DNA of 64,000 nucleotides from Pseudolabrys sp. FHR47. GTDB lineage: Bacteria > Pseudomonadota > Alphaproteobacteria > Rhizobiales > Xanthobacteraceae. The translations under genes were made by a program, and so were the position numbers. The DNA lies in assembly GCF_005153485.1 (NCBI RefSeq), contig NZ_CP039740.1, forward strand, positions 1,553,001 to 1,617,000, in the 5' to 3' direction. Shown in pieces: positions 34,727 to 43,738 of the stretch (within the stretch, counting starts at the first letter, position 1; each line of letters begins with the position of its first letter). Under the pieces are notes generated by a model. That model had not been told where the DNA came from. It saw only the letters and a program-made list of their open reading frames with translations, and ran no database searches.

Positions 34727-35451
34727 AGCCGCTCCTTGAGGTTCAGGGCGTCAGCAAACGCTTCCGCGGCCTGCTCGCCGTCGACAAGGTCAGTTTCGAA
34801 GTACCGCAGGGCGCCATCTACGCCGTGATCGGTCCGAACGGCGCCGGCAAGACCACCTTGTTCAATATGATCGCTGGTGTATTCGCGCCCGATGGCGGCA
34901 GCATTAACTTCGCCGGCGAGCAGATCGATGGCCTGCCTCCCAATGAAGTGGCTCAGCGCGGCATTGGCCGTACCTTCCAGATCGTACGTCCGTTCCCGGC
35001 GCTGACGGTCGAAGAGAACGTCGTCGTCGGTGCGCTGATGAAGCGCACCGATGTGTCGGCCGCGCGCACCCGCGCCCAAGAGGTACTGCGCCGTCTCGAT
35101 CTTTACGACAAGCGCAACCAGCGTGCCTCGTCGATGACGCTGCCGGACCGCAAACGGCTCGAGGTTGCCCGTGCGCTCGCCACCGATCCGAAGCTGTTGT
35201 TGCTCGATGAAGTGATGGCCGGCCTGAGGCCGACCGAAACCGATCGCATGGTCGACATTCTCAAGGAACTGAACCGCGACACCGGCCTGACGATCCTTCT
35301 GATCGAGCACGTCATGCGCGCCGTCATGGCGCTGGCGCAGCACATTGTCGTGCTGCATCACGGCGCCAATATCGCCGAGGGTGCGCCCGCCGACGTCGTG
35401 CGCGACAAGGCCGTGATCGACTCCTATCTCGGCGCGGAGGCCGTCGCATGA
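34723..35451 (+). CDS. ABC transporter ATP-binding protein LivG
   Basis: A 242-aa protein. Walker A GPNGAGKTTLFN, LivG-type GIGRTFQIVRPFPALTVEENVVVGALM, Walker B LLLLDEVMAGLRPTE and switch LIEHVM are present. The usual LSGGQ-type signature is altered to ASSMTLPDRKRLEVARALA, as in many LivG proteins. It pairs with LivF. The stop TGA lies inside the left arm of repeat copy B2. Confidence 0.93.
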   Translation: MKPLLEVQGVSKRFRGLLAVDKVSFEVPQGAIYAVIGPNGAGKTTLFNMIAGVFAPDGGSINFAGEQIDGLPPNEVAQRGIGRTFQIVRPFPALTVEENVVVGALMKRTDVSAARTRAQEVLRRLDLYDKRNQRASSMTLPDRKRLEVARALATDPKLLLLDEVMAGLRPTETDRMVDILKELNRDTGLTILLIEHVMRAVMALAQHIVVLHHGANIAEGAPADVVRDKAVIDSYLGAEAVA

Positions 35452-35490
35452 TCCCGAAAAGTGGAAGCCGGTTTTCGGACAAGATCATGC
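35446..35490. repeat. GATCATG-type repeat (family B), copy 2, livG-livF junction
   Basis: Arms GCATGATC and GATCATGC (45 bases overall) enclose CCGAAAAGTGGAAGCCGGTT, then TTCGGACAA. All but three bases match copy 3 at 44735-44779. It contains the livG stop and is followed directly by the livF ribosome-binding site (AGGAG). Confidence 0.9.
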
Positions 35491-35508
35491 GACAGGAGAA
35501 AATCTGAC

Positions 35509-36213
35509 ATGCTCCTCGTCGAAAATCTCGATGTCCATTATGGCGATGCCCAGGCGCTCGACGGCGTTACGCTGGAGATTCCGGATCGCGCCATTGTTGC
35601 CATCGTCGGTGCTAACGGCGCCGGCAAAACGTCGCTGATCCGCGCCATCGCCGGTATCAACAAGCCGACGCGCGGCCGCATTCTCTATCGCGGCGACAAC
35701 ATCGCCGGATTGCCGAGCTACAAGGTCTGCAATCTCGGCATCGGGCAGGTGGCGGAAGGTCGCCAGGTGTTTCCGACCCTGACCATCGCCGAAAATCTGG
35801 CCATGGGCGCCATGATCCCGCGCGCCAAGGCCAATCGCGATCGCAATCTCGATCGCGTCTACACCATGTTTCCGCGGCTGGCCGAGCGGCGCGCTCAGGC
35901 CGCGGGTACCTTGTCGGGGGGCGAGCAGCAAATGGTCGCCATTGGGCGATGTTTGATGGGCGAACCGGAGCTCATCATGTTCGACGAGCCGTCGCTGGGT
36001 CTGGCCCCGGCGGTTGTGCAGCAGGTTTTGGCCACTGTGCGCGACCTCAATCGCGAGGGCATGACCTGTGTGCTGGTCGAACAGAACGTTGCGGTGTCGC
36101 TGAAATTAGCGAGCCACGCTTATGTGCTCGAGAATGGCCGCATCACTTTGTCGGGCTCGGGCGAGCAAATGCTCGGCGACGACCGCGTTCGTCAGGCTTA
36201 CCTGGGAATTTAG
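35509..36213 (+). CDS. ABC transporter ATP-binding protein LivF
   Basis: A 234-aa protein. Walker A GANGAGKTSLIRA, LGIGQVAEGRQVFPTLTIAENLAMGA, signature LSGGEQQMVAIGRCLM, Walker B LIMFDEPSLGLAP and LVEQNVAV. It completes the Liv-type importer. It is separated from livG by a 45-base repeat. The 3' end overlaps a convergent small gene by four bases. Confidence 0.93.
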   Translation: MLLVENLDVHYGDAQALDGVTLEIPDRAIVAIVGANGAGKTSLIRAIAGINKPTRGRILYRGDNIAGLPSYKVCNLGIGQVAEGRQVFPTLTIAENLAMGAMIPRAKANRDRNLDRVYTMFPRLAERRAQAAGTLSGGEQQMVAIGRCLMGEPELIMFDEPSLGLAPAVVQQVLATVRDLNREGMTCVLVEQNVAVSLKLASHAYVLENGRITLSGSGEQMLGDDRVRQAYLGI

Positions 36214-36425
36214 CGCGGCAGCAGTCCCGCCGGCCGACGGTTATTCCGCATCAGCAGGTTGAGCGCGGCGACGCGCAGGCTGAGGGGGCAGTCCGGAAAG
36301 CTGGCGCGGAGCAGCTTGAGCGCTTCGGCGTCTGTAGCCGGTGAGTATCGCATCACCGTTTCGGCCATCCAGAGCGCATCGGCGGCCGGAGTGCCGGAGC
36401 GGGACGCGAGCAGAGCTTGACCCAT
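36210..36425 (-). CDS. Small hypothetical protein (71 aa)
   Basis: A 71-aa protein with no recognised family. It is helical in character, with DALWMAETVMRYSPATDAEALKLLRASFPDCPLSLRVAALNLLMRN. Coding support is moderate: it has a plausible composition and does not overlap other genes except four bases of livF. It could be a small regulatory or housekeeping protein typical of Rhizobiales. It lies between livF and a hairpin at 36512. Confidence 0.45.
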   Translation of the reverse strand: MGQALLASRSGTPAADALWMAETVMRYSPATDAEALKLLRASFPDCPLSLRVAALNLLMRNNRRPAGLLPR

Positions 36426-36511
36426 TGTGCAGTCCTGTGCGCTGTCAAACCACAGTCTGGAACCGGCATTCCCAGTGTGCGGCTCGGACGTTAGGGATTG
36501 GTTAACAACGC

Positions 36512-36540
36512 AAACGGCCGGCGGTTCCCGCCGGCCGTTT
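36512..36540. terminator. Bidirectional terminator downstream of the FAH gene
   Basis: A 13-bp perfect stem (AAACGGCCGGCGG and its complement) has a three-base loop. A-run and T-run lie at the outer ends. It follows the FAH-family gene (minus strand, stop at 36586) at 45 bases. Confidence 0.75.
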
Positions 36541-36585
36541 CAGTCCTAACTGATTCGGGTCCGCTGTGAATCCCCGATCTTCGAC

Positions 36586-37287
36586 CTATTTCAAGGGCTG
36601 CCCGATGGTCACGGTGCAAGTGCCCACACCTTCGACGGCGCATTCGAGCTTGTCGCCGGCGACCGTGGCGGCGACGCCGGCCGGCGTGCCGGTCATGATG
36701 ATGTCGCCGGGCGCCAGCTCCACCATCTTCGACAGGTCGGCAATGATTTCCGGCACGTTCCAGATCAGCTGATTGAGATCGCCGTCCTGCCGCAGTTGGC
36801 CATTGCACTTGAGCGTGATCTTCCCGCTCTTGGGGTGTCCAATTTCCGATGCCGGCCTGATTGCGCCGCAGGGCGCCGAATGATCGAAGGCCTTGCCGAT
36901 CTCCCACGGCCGCTTCAGTTCGCGCGAGGCGATCTGCAGGTCGCGGCGGGTGAGGTCGATGCCGACGGCATAACCGTAGATACAGTCATTGGCCTTGTCG
37001 GCCGGAATGTTGCGGCCGCCGGACTTGAGCGCGACAACGAGTTCGACCTCGTGATGCATGTCCTTGGTCAACGACGGGTAGGGCACGGTGCCGCCATCCG
37101 GCACGATGGCGTCGGCGGGCTTGGCGAAATAGAACGGCGGCAGACGTTCGTCCTGGCCCATCTCACGGATGTGCTCGATGTAGTTGCGGCCGACGCACCA
37201 GATGCGGCGGACCGGAAACGACTTGGATGAGCCGGCAACCGCGATCACGGGCTGCGGCGGCGCTGGAATGACGTAGTCCGCGCTCAT
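36586..37287 (-). CDS. Fumarylacetoacetate hydrolase family protein
   Basis: A 233-aa protein, the length of single-domain FAH enzymes (fumarylpyruvate hydrolase or acylpyruvase type). IWCVGRNYIEHIREMG, YFAKPADAIVPDG, MHHEVELVVAL (Mg-binding Glu residues about 80 and 82), YGYAVGIDLTRRDLQ (Asp ligand) and MTGTPAGV are present. It cleaves a carbon-carbon bond in a beta-diketo acid or isomerises it. Substrate is not clear. The 39-base gap to the ABC exporter gene upstream suggests co-transcription. Confidence 0.9.
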   Translation of the reverse strand: MSADYVIPAPPQPVIAVAGSSKSFPVRRIWCVGRNYIEHIREMGQDERLPPFYFAKPADAIVPDGGTVPYPSLTKDMHHEVELVVALKSGGRNIPADKANDCIYGYAVGIDLTRRDLQIASRELKRPWEIGKAFDHSAPCGAIRPASEIGHPKSGKITLKCNGQLRQDGDLNQLIWNVPEIIADLSKMVELAPGDIIMTGTPAGVAATVAGDKLECAVEGVGTCTVTIGQPLK

Positions 37288-37326
37288 GGGAAGGGCCTTT
37301 TGCGGGTTGAAGAACTCTGCGGTTTT

Positions 37327-39150
37327 TTAGGCTGATGCCGCGACCGCCGCAAGCGGCGCCGGCTGCTCCTGATCCTTGAGCTGCAGCCGATAGAACGTGG
37401 CGTAGCGCCCGCCTTTGGCCAGCAGTTCGTCGTGACGCCCGGACTCGGAGGCGTGGCCGCCTTCGATCACATAAATGCGGTCGGCGTGCGAGATGGTATG
37501 CAGGCGGTGGGCAATGGCGAGCGTGGTGCGGCCGGCGCTCAGATGATCCATCGCCTCGCGCACGGCGAGCTCGCTTTCGGAGTCGAGCGCGGCGGTGGCC
37601 TCGTCCAGCAGGATGATCGGCGCATTCTTGATGAAGGCGCGCGCGATGGCGATGCGCTGGCGCTGGCCGCCCGACAGTTGCAGACCGTGCTCGCCGACCG
37701 GTGTGTCGTAGCCGAGCGGGAACGCCATGATGAAGTCGTGCGCATAGGCGCCCTTGGCGGCGGCGACGATTTCTTCTTCCGTCGCGCCCGGTTTGCCGAA
37801 GGCGATGTTCTCGCGCACCGTGCCGCGAAACAGGAAGGTCTCCTGGCCGACATAGGCGATCTGTTCGCGCAATGAGCGGCGCGCCACCTGCGTCACTTCC
37901 TGGCCATCGATCTCCACGCGGCCCTCATGCGCGTCGTAGAAGCGCATCAGCAGGTTGAACACCGTGGACTTGCCGCCGCCCGAGGGCCCGACCAGCGCCG
38001 TGAGCTTGCCCGGCTCGGCGACGAAGGACATGCCGCGCAGCACCGGCTGCTCGCCGCGATAGGAGAAATCCACGTTCTTGAACTCGATGCGGCGCTCGGC
38101 GACCTTGAGCGCCGGCTTGTCGTCGTCGGCCGCTTCGCTCGGCGGGCTATCGAGCACTTCGAACAGCACCCGCACGCCGACCAGCGCGCTGTTGAGTTCG
38201 ATGTTGAGGCGGGCGAGGCGTTTGGCCGGCTCGTAGGCCAAAAGGAACGCGGTGATGAAGGAGAAGAACTGCCCTGGCGTGGCGCCAGTCTCCAGCACGC
38301 GATAGCCGCCGTAGCAGATGGCGATGGCGATGGCGATACCACCGAGCGTTTCCATCAGCGGCGAGGCGCGGGCGCCGACGCGCGCCATCTTGTTGGCCTC
38401 GTGCTCGACCCGCGCGACATTGTCGTCGAAGCGCTTGCGCATCACTGGCTCGAGCGTGAAAGCCTTGACGATGCGGATGCCCTGCAGCGTCTCCTGCAGC
38501 GTCTCGATGATGCGCGCGCCACCCTGGAATTGCGAGCGACCGATCTTGTAGACGCGGCGCACCATCTTGCGCAGCACCAGGAAAGCCGGCGGCGCCACGA
38601 AGAACGAGAAGAAGGACAGCACCGGGTCCTGCACCACCATCACGGTGACGAGGCCGATCAGCGACAACAGATCGCGGCCGACCGACATCACCAGCAAATT
38701 GATGACCTGCGTCGCGGCATTGGCGCCGGCGGTGAGGCGGGCGATGAATTCGGTCGAGTGCCGGTCGGAGAAGAAGCCGAGGCCCTCACGCAAGAGCTTG
38801 GCGAACACCGCGCGCTGGTTGTCGGCGATGATGCGGTTGCCGATCTGCGACAGCAGCACGGTGTGGACGTAAGTCGCGAGGCCTTTCATCGCGAACAGCG
38901 CGACCGTGATCGCACCCAGCACCATGATGCCGGGCAGATTGCGGTTGACGTAGGTCTCGTTGATGACGTTGCCGATCAGATAGGCGCTGAAGGCGGTGCA
39001 GCCGGCGGCGATCGCCATGAAGACGAAGGCGGTCGCGTATTTGCGCCAGTGGCCGATGCCCTGCTCGACGAACAGGCGCCGGATCAGCACCGTGGGCTTG
39101 TACCGTGGATCGTCGGCGGCCGTCGTCAGGGCGGAATTCTGGTCGGTCAT
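37327..39150 (-). CDS. ABC exporter, fused permease/ATPase (MsbA-like)
   Basis: A 607-aa protein from ATG 39150 with a GAGAG site. Six membrane helices (about residues 25-310) precede an ATPase domain. That domain has GPSGGGKSTVFN Walker A, YVGQETFLFRGTVRENIAFG, signature LSGGQRQRIAIARAFIK, Walker B IILLDEATAALD and the switch His in AIAHRLHT. It is an MsbA-type lipid exporter by overall look, and neighbours make LPS, so lipid A-core flipping is a plausible role. A drug or lipid exporter is an alternative. It runs ahead of the FAH gene. Confidence 0.85.
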   Translation of the reverse strand: MTDQNSALTTAADDPRYKPTVLIRRLFVEQGIGHWRKYATAFVFMAIAAGCTAFSAYLIGNVINETYVNRNLPGIMVLGAITVALFAMKGLATYVHTVLLSQIGNRIIADNQRAVFAKLLREGLGFFSDRHSTEFIARLTAGANAATQVINLLVMSVGRDLLSLIGLVTVMVVQDPVLSFFSFFVAPPAFLVLRKMVRRVYKIGRSQFQGGARIIETLQETLQGIRIVKAFTLEPVMRKRFDDNVARVEHEANKMARVGARASPLMETLGGIAIAIAICYGGYRVLETGATPGQFFSFITAFLLAYEPAKRLARLNIELNSALVGVRVLFEVLDSPPSEAADDDKPALKVAERRIEFKNVDFSYRGEQPVLRGMSFVAEPGKLTALVGPSGGGKSTVFNLLMRFYDAHEGRVEIDGQEVTQVARRSLREQIAYVGQETFLFRGTVRENIAFGKPGATEEEIVAAAKGAYAHDFIMAFPLGYDTPVGEHGLQLSGGQRQRIAIARAFIKNAPIILLDEATAALDSESELAVREAMDHLSAGRTTLAIAHRLHTISHADRIYVIEGGHASESGRHDELLAKGGRYATFYRLQLKDQEQPAPLAAVAASA

Positions 39151-39248
39151 GCGCTCTCTGTCGGGCATCCCCCGACAGGCGTCAAGGTGCCCGTTCCACG
39201 CGGAAAACCGGGCGATTGGACGTCATTTAACCGTCAAAGGGACCGGAT

Positions 39249-40259
39249 TCAGGGGCGTCCGGACGGCGTCCGCGCCGCATTGGCCTGCAGGCGCTTTTCC
39301 CATGCCAGCGCATGGGAGACGATGGTGTCGAGGTCCCGGAATTGGGGATTCCACGCCGGCAGCGCCTTGCGGATGCGATCGACATTGGCGACCAGCGCCG
39401 CCGGATCGCCCGGACGGCGGCCTTCGATGTCCACCGGAAAATCATGGCCGGCGGCTCTACGTACCGCATCGATGACCTCGAACACCGAGGCGCCGCGGCC
39501 ATAGCCGCAATTGAAGGTGGCGCTGACGCCGCCGCGGCGCAGATGGCCGAGCGCGGCCGAATGGGCGCGTGCCAGATCCGTCACATGAATGTAATCGCGG
39601 ATGCAGGTGCCGTCCGGCGTGTCGTAATCGGTGCCGTAGACCGCCATGCGCGGCCGCTTGCCGACGGCGGTTTCGCAGGCAACCTTGATGAGATGTGTTG
39701 CCGCTGGTGTCGCCTGGCCAGTGCGGCCGCGCGGATCGGCGCCAGCGACGTTGAAGTAGCGCAGCACGACGAAGCGCAGGCCGTGAGCCTTGCCGGCGTC
39801 GTGCAGCATGATTTCCGACATCAGCTTCGACGTGCCGTAGGGCGAGATCGGCTGCGTCGGCGCGCTCTCGTCGATGGGGTTGTCGATCGCGTTGCCGTAC
39901 ACCGCGGCGGTCGAGGAGAAGATCATCTGCCGCACGCCGCCTTCGATGGCCGCGTCGATCAGCGTGCAGGTGTTCATCGTGTTGTTGCGGTAATAGCCAA
40001 GCGGGTCGCGCACCGAATCCGGCACCACGACCGAGGCCGCGAAATGGATGATGGCGGTGACGCCATGCTGCTCGATGGTCTTGAGCACCAGGTCGCGGTC
40101 ACCGGTCGAGCCGTTGACGAACGGCACCGTCGCCGGGAAAAGATAACGGAAGCCGGTCGACAGGTTGTCGAGCACGACCACCGGCTCGCCAGCGTCGACC
40201 AGTTCGTGAACCGTGTGGCTGCCGATATAACCGGCGCCGCCGGTAACCAGGACCGTCAT
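39249..40259 (-). CDS. galE: UDP-glucose 4-epimerase
   Basis: A 336-aa extended short-chain dehydrogenase. NAD-binding GGAGYIGSHTV, FAASVVVPDSVRDPLGYYRNN, the catalytic Ser in FSSTAAVYG and Tyr-xxx-Lys in PYGTSKLMSE. The C-terminal CGYGRGASVFEVIDAV and VANVDRIRKAL are GalE-typical. It interconverts UDP-glucose and UDP-galactose for envelope polysaccharide. It is divergent from the heptosyltransferase gene, with 159 bases between. Confidence 0.93.
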   Translation of the reverse strand: MTVLVTGGAGYIGSHTVHELVDAGEPVVVLDNLSTGFRYLFPATVPFVNGSTGDRDLVLKTIEQHGVTAIIHFAASVVVPDSVRDPLGYYRNNTMNTCTLIDAAIEGGVRQMIFSSTAAVYGNAIDNPIDESAPTQPISPYGTSKLMSEIMLHDAGKAHGLRFVVLRYFNVAGADPRGRTGQATPAATHLIKVACETAVGKRPRMAVYGTDYDTPDGTCIRDYIHVTDLARAHSAALGHLRRGGVSATFNCGYGRGASVFEVIDAVRRAAGHDFPVDIEGRRPGDPAALVANVDRIRKALPAWNPQFRDLDTIVSHALAWEKRLQANAARTPSGRP

Positions 40260-40418
40260 AAGGTGCCCCCGAATTTCAAGCTGAGGCTTCTACAGGCCAA
40301 TCGTGAAAAAAGAGCGGGAAACTTGTCCCGGTCCACCGGAGTTCCGGCCGATATTGTTAATGGGTGGTAACCAGTATAACAGGCGCATTAAGATAAAGGG
40401 GCTGGCGTTCGTCGCGGC

Positions 40419-41381
40419 ATGAAGGACATCCTGTTCATCAAGACCTCGTCGCTTGGCGATGTGATCCATCACATGCCGGCGGTGACCGATGCGCGCCGGG
40501 CGCGGCCCGAGCTGCATCTGTCGTGGGTGGTGGAGGAGGCGTTCGCGCCGCTGGCGCGATTGCATCCCGGCATCGACGAAGTCATCCCCGTCGCGTCGCG
40601 CCGTTGGCGCAAGAGCCTTCAATCGCCGGCGACTTGGTCGGAAATGCGGCGGCATTGCGCGGCGCTTCGCGCGAAGCGCTACGATCGCATCGTCGATACG
40701 CAGGGTCTGTTGCGTAGCGCTCTGATCGCGCGCATCGCGCGCGGCGAGCGTCATGGCTATGACCGCGCCAGCATCCGCGAACCCTTGGCGAGTTTGTTCT
40801 ACGACGTGCGTCACACCGTGAGCCGCGATCTGCACGCGGTCGAGCGCAACCGCCGGCTCACTGCGCTGTCGCTCGGCTATGAGATGGAGGGCGCGCCCGA
40901 TTACGGCCTGTCGCGCGCCAGCTTCACGGCGCCGGACGAACCCTATGTCGTCTTCCTTCACGCCACCGCGCAGCCGCGCAAGGAATGGCCGGTGGCCAAC
41001 TGGATTGCGCTCGGGCAGTCGCTGAACGAGCGCGGCCTTCAGGTCGTGCTGCCCTGGGGAACCGAGACCGAGCGTCTGCGCAGTGAGGAGATCGCCAAAG
41101 CCCTACCGAGCGCGCGCGTGCCGGATCGCGCGCCGCTCGATCAGGTGGCGCGGCTGATCGCCAATGCGCGCGGTGTTGTCGGCGTCGATACGGGGCTGCT
41201 GCATCTCGGCGCCGCGCTGTCCGTGCCACTGATCGCCATCTTCGCCGGCAGTCAGCCAAAGCTCACCGGCCCCGTCGGCTCAGGGCCGATGACAGTGCTC
41301 GGCACCGACGGCGCGCCACCGGGTGTGGATGAGATGAGGGCGGCAGTTGTTGGAATGTCATCACCGGGCTTGTCCCGGTGA
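40419..41381 (+). CDS. waaC: LPS heptosyltransferase I-like (GT9, WaaC)
   Basis: A 320-aa GT9 protein. MKDILFIKTSSLGDVIHHMPAVTDARR is the WaaC-type start, followed by LSWVVEEAFAPL, DTQGLLRSALIAR, HATAQPRKEWPVANWI and VVGVDTGLLHLGAALSVPLIAIF. It transfers the first heptose onto Kdo in the LPS inner core. The last eight residues and stop (SSPGLSR) are encoded by the left hairpin of a family C repeat, so the C-terminus may have been altered by repeat insertion. Confidence 0.9.
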   Translation: MKDILFIKTSSLGDVIHHMPAVTDARRARPELHLSWVVEEAFAPLARLHPGIDEVIPVASRRWRKSLQSPATWSEMRRHCAALRAKRYDRIVDTQGLLRSALIARIARGERHGYDRASIREPLASLFYDVRHTVSRDLHAVERNRRLTALSLGYEMEGAPDYGLSRASFTAPDEPYVVFLHATAQPRKEWPVANWIALGQSLNERGLQVVLPWGTETERLRSEEIAKALPSARVPDRAPLDQVARLIANARGVVGVDTGLLHLGAALSVPLIAIFAGSQPKLTGPVGSGPMTVLGTDGAPPGVDEMRAAVVGMSSPGLSR

Positions 41382-41447
41382 TCCCGCTTAGGTCGCGCTG
41401 ACATTGCCCGCCTAAGCGAGATGGCCGGGTCAAGCCCGGCCATGACG
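41355..41447. repeat. CCGGGC-type repeat (family C) between waaC and kdsD
   Basis: Three nested pairs: TCACCGGGCTTGTCCCGGTGA, CGCTTAGG with CCTAAGCG, and ATGGCCGGGTCAAGCCCGGCCAT. It includes the last codons of waaC, and the right end is nine bases from the convergent kdsD stop. Confidence 0.85.
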
Positions 41448-41456
41448 GCAAATGGA

Positions 41457-42461
41457 TCACGCCGCGCCGGCGCGCAACAGGTCGTGTACGTGAATGATGC
41501 CGATCGGCTTGCCGGACTCGACCACGAACAGCGCTGTCACCTTGGTCGTATTCAGGATGTCCAGCGTCTCGCTGATCAACTGGTCGGGCTTCACCGATTT
41601 CGGCGATTTGGTCATGACGGCGTCGACCGTTACCTCGAGCAGGTCGGGCCGCATGTGACGGCGCAAGTCGCCGTCGGTGATGACGCCGACGAGTTTGTTC
41701 TGCGCATCGACGATGCCGACGCAGCCGAAGCCCTTCGCCGTCATATGCACCAGCGCGTCCGACATCCGGGTGCCGAGCGGCTTGAGCGGCACGGCGTCGC
41801 CCGCATGCATGAACTCGCCGACGGTCTTGAGCAGTGCGCCGAGTTTGCCGCCGGGATGCAACAGGCCGAAGTCGAGCGCGGTGAAGCCGCGGCTTTCCAG
41901 TAGCGCGATCGCCAGCGCGTCGCCGAGCGCGAGCTGCATTAGCGCGGACGTCGTCGGCGCAAGGTTATGCGGGCAGGCCTCACGCGCCTGCGGCAGGATG
42001 AGCGCGACATCCGCGGCCTTCGCCAGCGTCGACTCGGGCGCGGCCGTCATGGCGATGAGGCCGATGTCGTGGCGCCGCGAATAATCGATGAGGTTCTTCA
42101 GTTCGGCGGTCTCGCCGGACCACGACAGCGCGAGGATGACGTCGCCCTTGGCGATCATGCCCATGTCGCCGTGGCTGGCTTCGGCCGGATGCACGAAGGA
42201 GGCCGGCGTGCCGGTCGAGGCGAAGGTCGAGGCGATCTTGGTGCCGACGTGACCCGATTTGCCCATGCCGGAGACGATGACGCGGCCGCTCGCGCCACGG
42301 ATCAGGTCGACGGCGGCGGCGAAAGGCGCGCCGAGGCCGTCGCGCAGGCTCACGGTGAGAGCGGAGATGCCGGTGCCCTCGGCGTCGAGCGTCCGCAGCG
42401 CGCTATCAATGGCGGCCTGCGCCTGTTCGCTTCGCATCGGGGCGGATTGGGGTTTGGCCAT
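41457..42461 (-). CDS. kdsD: D-arabinose 5-phosphate isomerase (KdsD/KpsF)
   Basis: 334 aa from ATG 42461 with GGAAG. The N-terminal SIS domain has VIVSGMGKSGHVGTKIASTFASTGTPASFVHPAEASHGD and LALSWSGETAELKNLI. Two C-terminal CBS domains start near GTRMSDALVHM and VDAVMTKSPKSVKP. It makes arabinose 5-phosphate, the first step to Kdo, which fits the LPS-core neighbourhood. GutQ is the alternative. Confidence 0.93.
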   Translation of the reverse strand: MAKPQSAPMRSEQAQAAIDSALRTLDAEGTGISALTVSLRDGLGAPFAAAVDLIRGASGRVIVSGMGKSGHVGTKIASTFASTGTPASFVHPAEASHGDMGMIAKGDVILALSWSGETAELKNLIDYSRRHDIGLIAMTAAPESTLAKAADVALILPQAREACPHNLAPTTSALMQLALGDALAIALLESRGFTALDFGLLHPGGKLGALLKTVGEFMHAGDAVPLKPLGTRMSDALVHMTAKGFGCVGIVDAQNKLVGVITDGDLRRHMRPDLLEVTVDAVMTKSPKSVKPDQLISETLDILNTTKVTALFVVESGKPIGIIHVHDLLRAGAA

Positions 42462-42537
42462 ATCGGACGGCTTCCTTGACTTAGGCAACTCTACTAGCAC
42501 CAAACCCGTCCCGCGTCAGGACAGGCGAGCTAATGCG

Positions 42538-43593
42538 TTAACGCGATTGGGTTTTTCCCGCCAGAGCGGCGCGGATAGCGGCCAGCACGCTATCCACAGC
42601 CACGCCCGCGGTGGAGCGGTGGGCTACCGCCTCGTTGCCGATCTCGCGGGCGCGGAGGCGGGCTTCCTCGTCGCCAGGCGGTTCCAGAATGGCGGACACC
42701 GGATTGAGCGGCTTCCAGTGCCAGGGGCTGGTGGGGCCGAAAATCGCGACCGTCGGCGTGCCGAGGGCGGCCGAGACGTGCATCAGGCCGGAATCGTTGG
42801 TCACCGAGACATCGGCGGCGGCCAGCGCCAGGATGGCGTTGCGCAGGTCGGTGCCGGTCAGGTCGCGGGCGCCCGGGCCGGCGGTCTCGACGATCAGGCG
42901 CGCGGTTTCGGCTTCGGCCGGCCCGCCGAGCACCCAGACTGCCGCGCCCTCAGCGGTTAGAGCCTTGGCCAGTGCCGCGTAGTGCTCGGGCGGCCAGGCC
43001 TTGCCGGCGCCGACCGCGCCGGGCGACAGGGTGACAATTGGGCGGCGCTCATGGCCCAAGCCGCGCATCTCCTGCCAGCGGGCAAGCTCGTCGGCCGGTA
43101 CTTTCAGCTCGGGCAGCGGCCATTCGGGGGGCAGTTGCACGCCTTTGGGCAGGGCGAGAGCCCCCATCTGGTCGATCATGCGCGGCAGTTTGCGCTCGCC
43201 CCAGCGGATGTCGTTGAGCAGGCCGAAGCGGGCCTCGCCGGCAAAGCCGGTGCGGATCGGGATGCCCGCCAAAGCCGGGGCCAGCGCCGCCTTCCACTTG
43301 CGCGACATGATGAGCGCCTGGCCGTAGCCGGCCTCGCGCAGCCGGGCGGCGAGATCCTTCTGGATCGCCCAGCCGAGCTTTTTGCGCGGCTGATCCGAGA
43401 TGACCGGCCGCCGGACCCCCGGCATGTAGTCGGCCAGCGGGCTACACAGGGTCGAGGACACCATGTCGACCGGCCGGTCTGGGGCCTCGGCCTTGAGCAG
43501 GCGGACCACCGAATGCACCCGCACGAAGTCGCCGATCCACACGAACGGGACGATCAGGACTGGACGGTTGGGCTGGTGGGGGTCGATGGTCAT
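42538..43593 (-). CDS. waaF: GT9 heptosyltransferase (WaaF-like)
   Basis: A 351-aa GT9 protein from ATG 43593. PVLIVPFVWIGDFVRVHSVVRLLK, MVSSTLCSPLADYMPGVRR, SRKWKAALAPALAGIPIRTGF, VTLSPGAVGAGKAWPPEHYAAL and VSVTNDSGLMHVSAALGTPTVAIFGPTSPWHWKP, which matches WaaF. It adds the second heptose. It lies 76 bases from kdsD in the same direction and is divergent from hldD. Confidence 0.9.
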   Translation of the reverse strand: MTIDPHQPNRPVLIVPFVWIGDFVRVHSVVRLLKAEAPDRPVDMVSSTLCSPLADYMPGVRRPVISDQPRKKLGWAIQKDLAARLREAGYGQALIMSRKWKAALAPALAGIPIRTGFAGEARFGLLNDIRWGERKLPRMIDQMGALALPKGVQLPPEWPLPELKVPADELARWQEMRGLGHERRPIVTLSPGAVGAGKAWPPEHYAALAKALTAEGAAVWVLGGPAEAETARLIVETAGPGARDLTGTDLRNAILALAAADVSVTNDSGLMHVSAALGTPTVAIFGPTSPWHWKPLNPVSAILEPPGDEEARLRAREIGNEAVAHRSTAGVAVDSVLAAIRAALAGKTQSR

Positions 43594-43738
43594 GCGCTGT
43601 GGCGTTAGCCCTCGCTCTATCGTCCTGTCCAGCCGCAATTTTTACCGTTTCCAGAGGCATTTGGACGAGGGATTTGCGCGCCGTCCCGGACTGGGGCAAA
43701 GGTTTCGGAAGGCGCCGGGCGCGCCGGTAAGGGCCGCT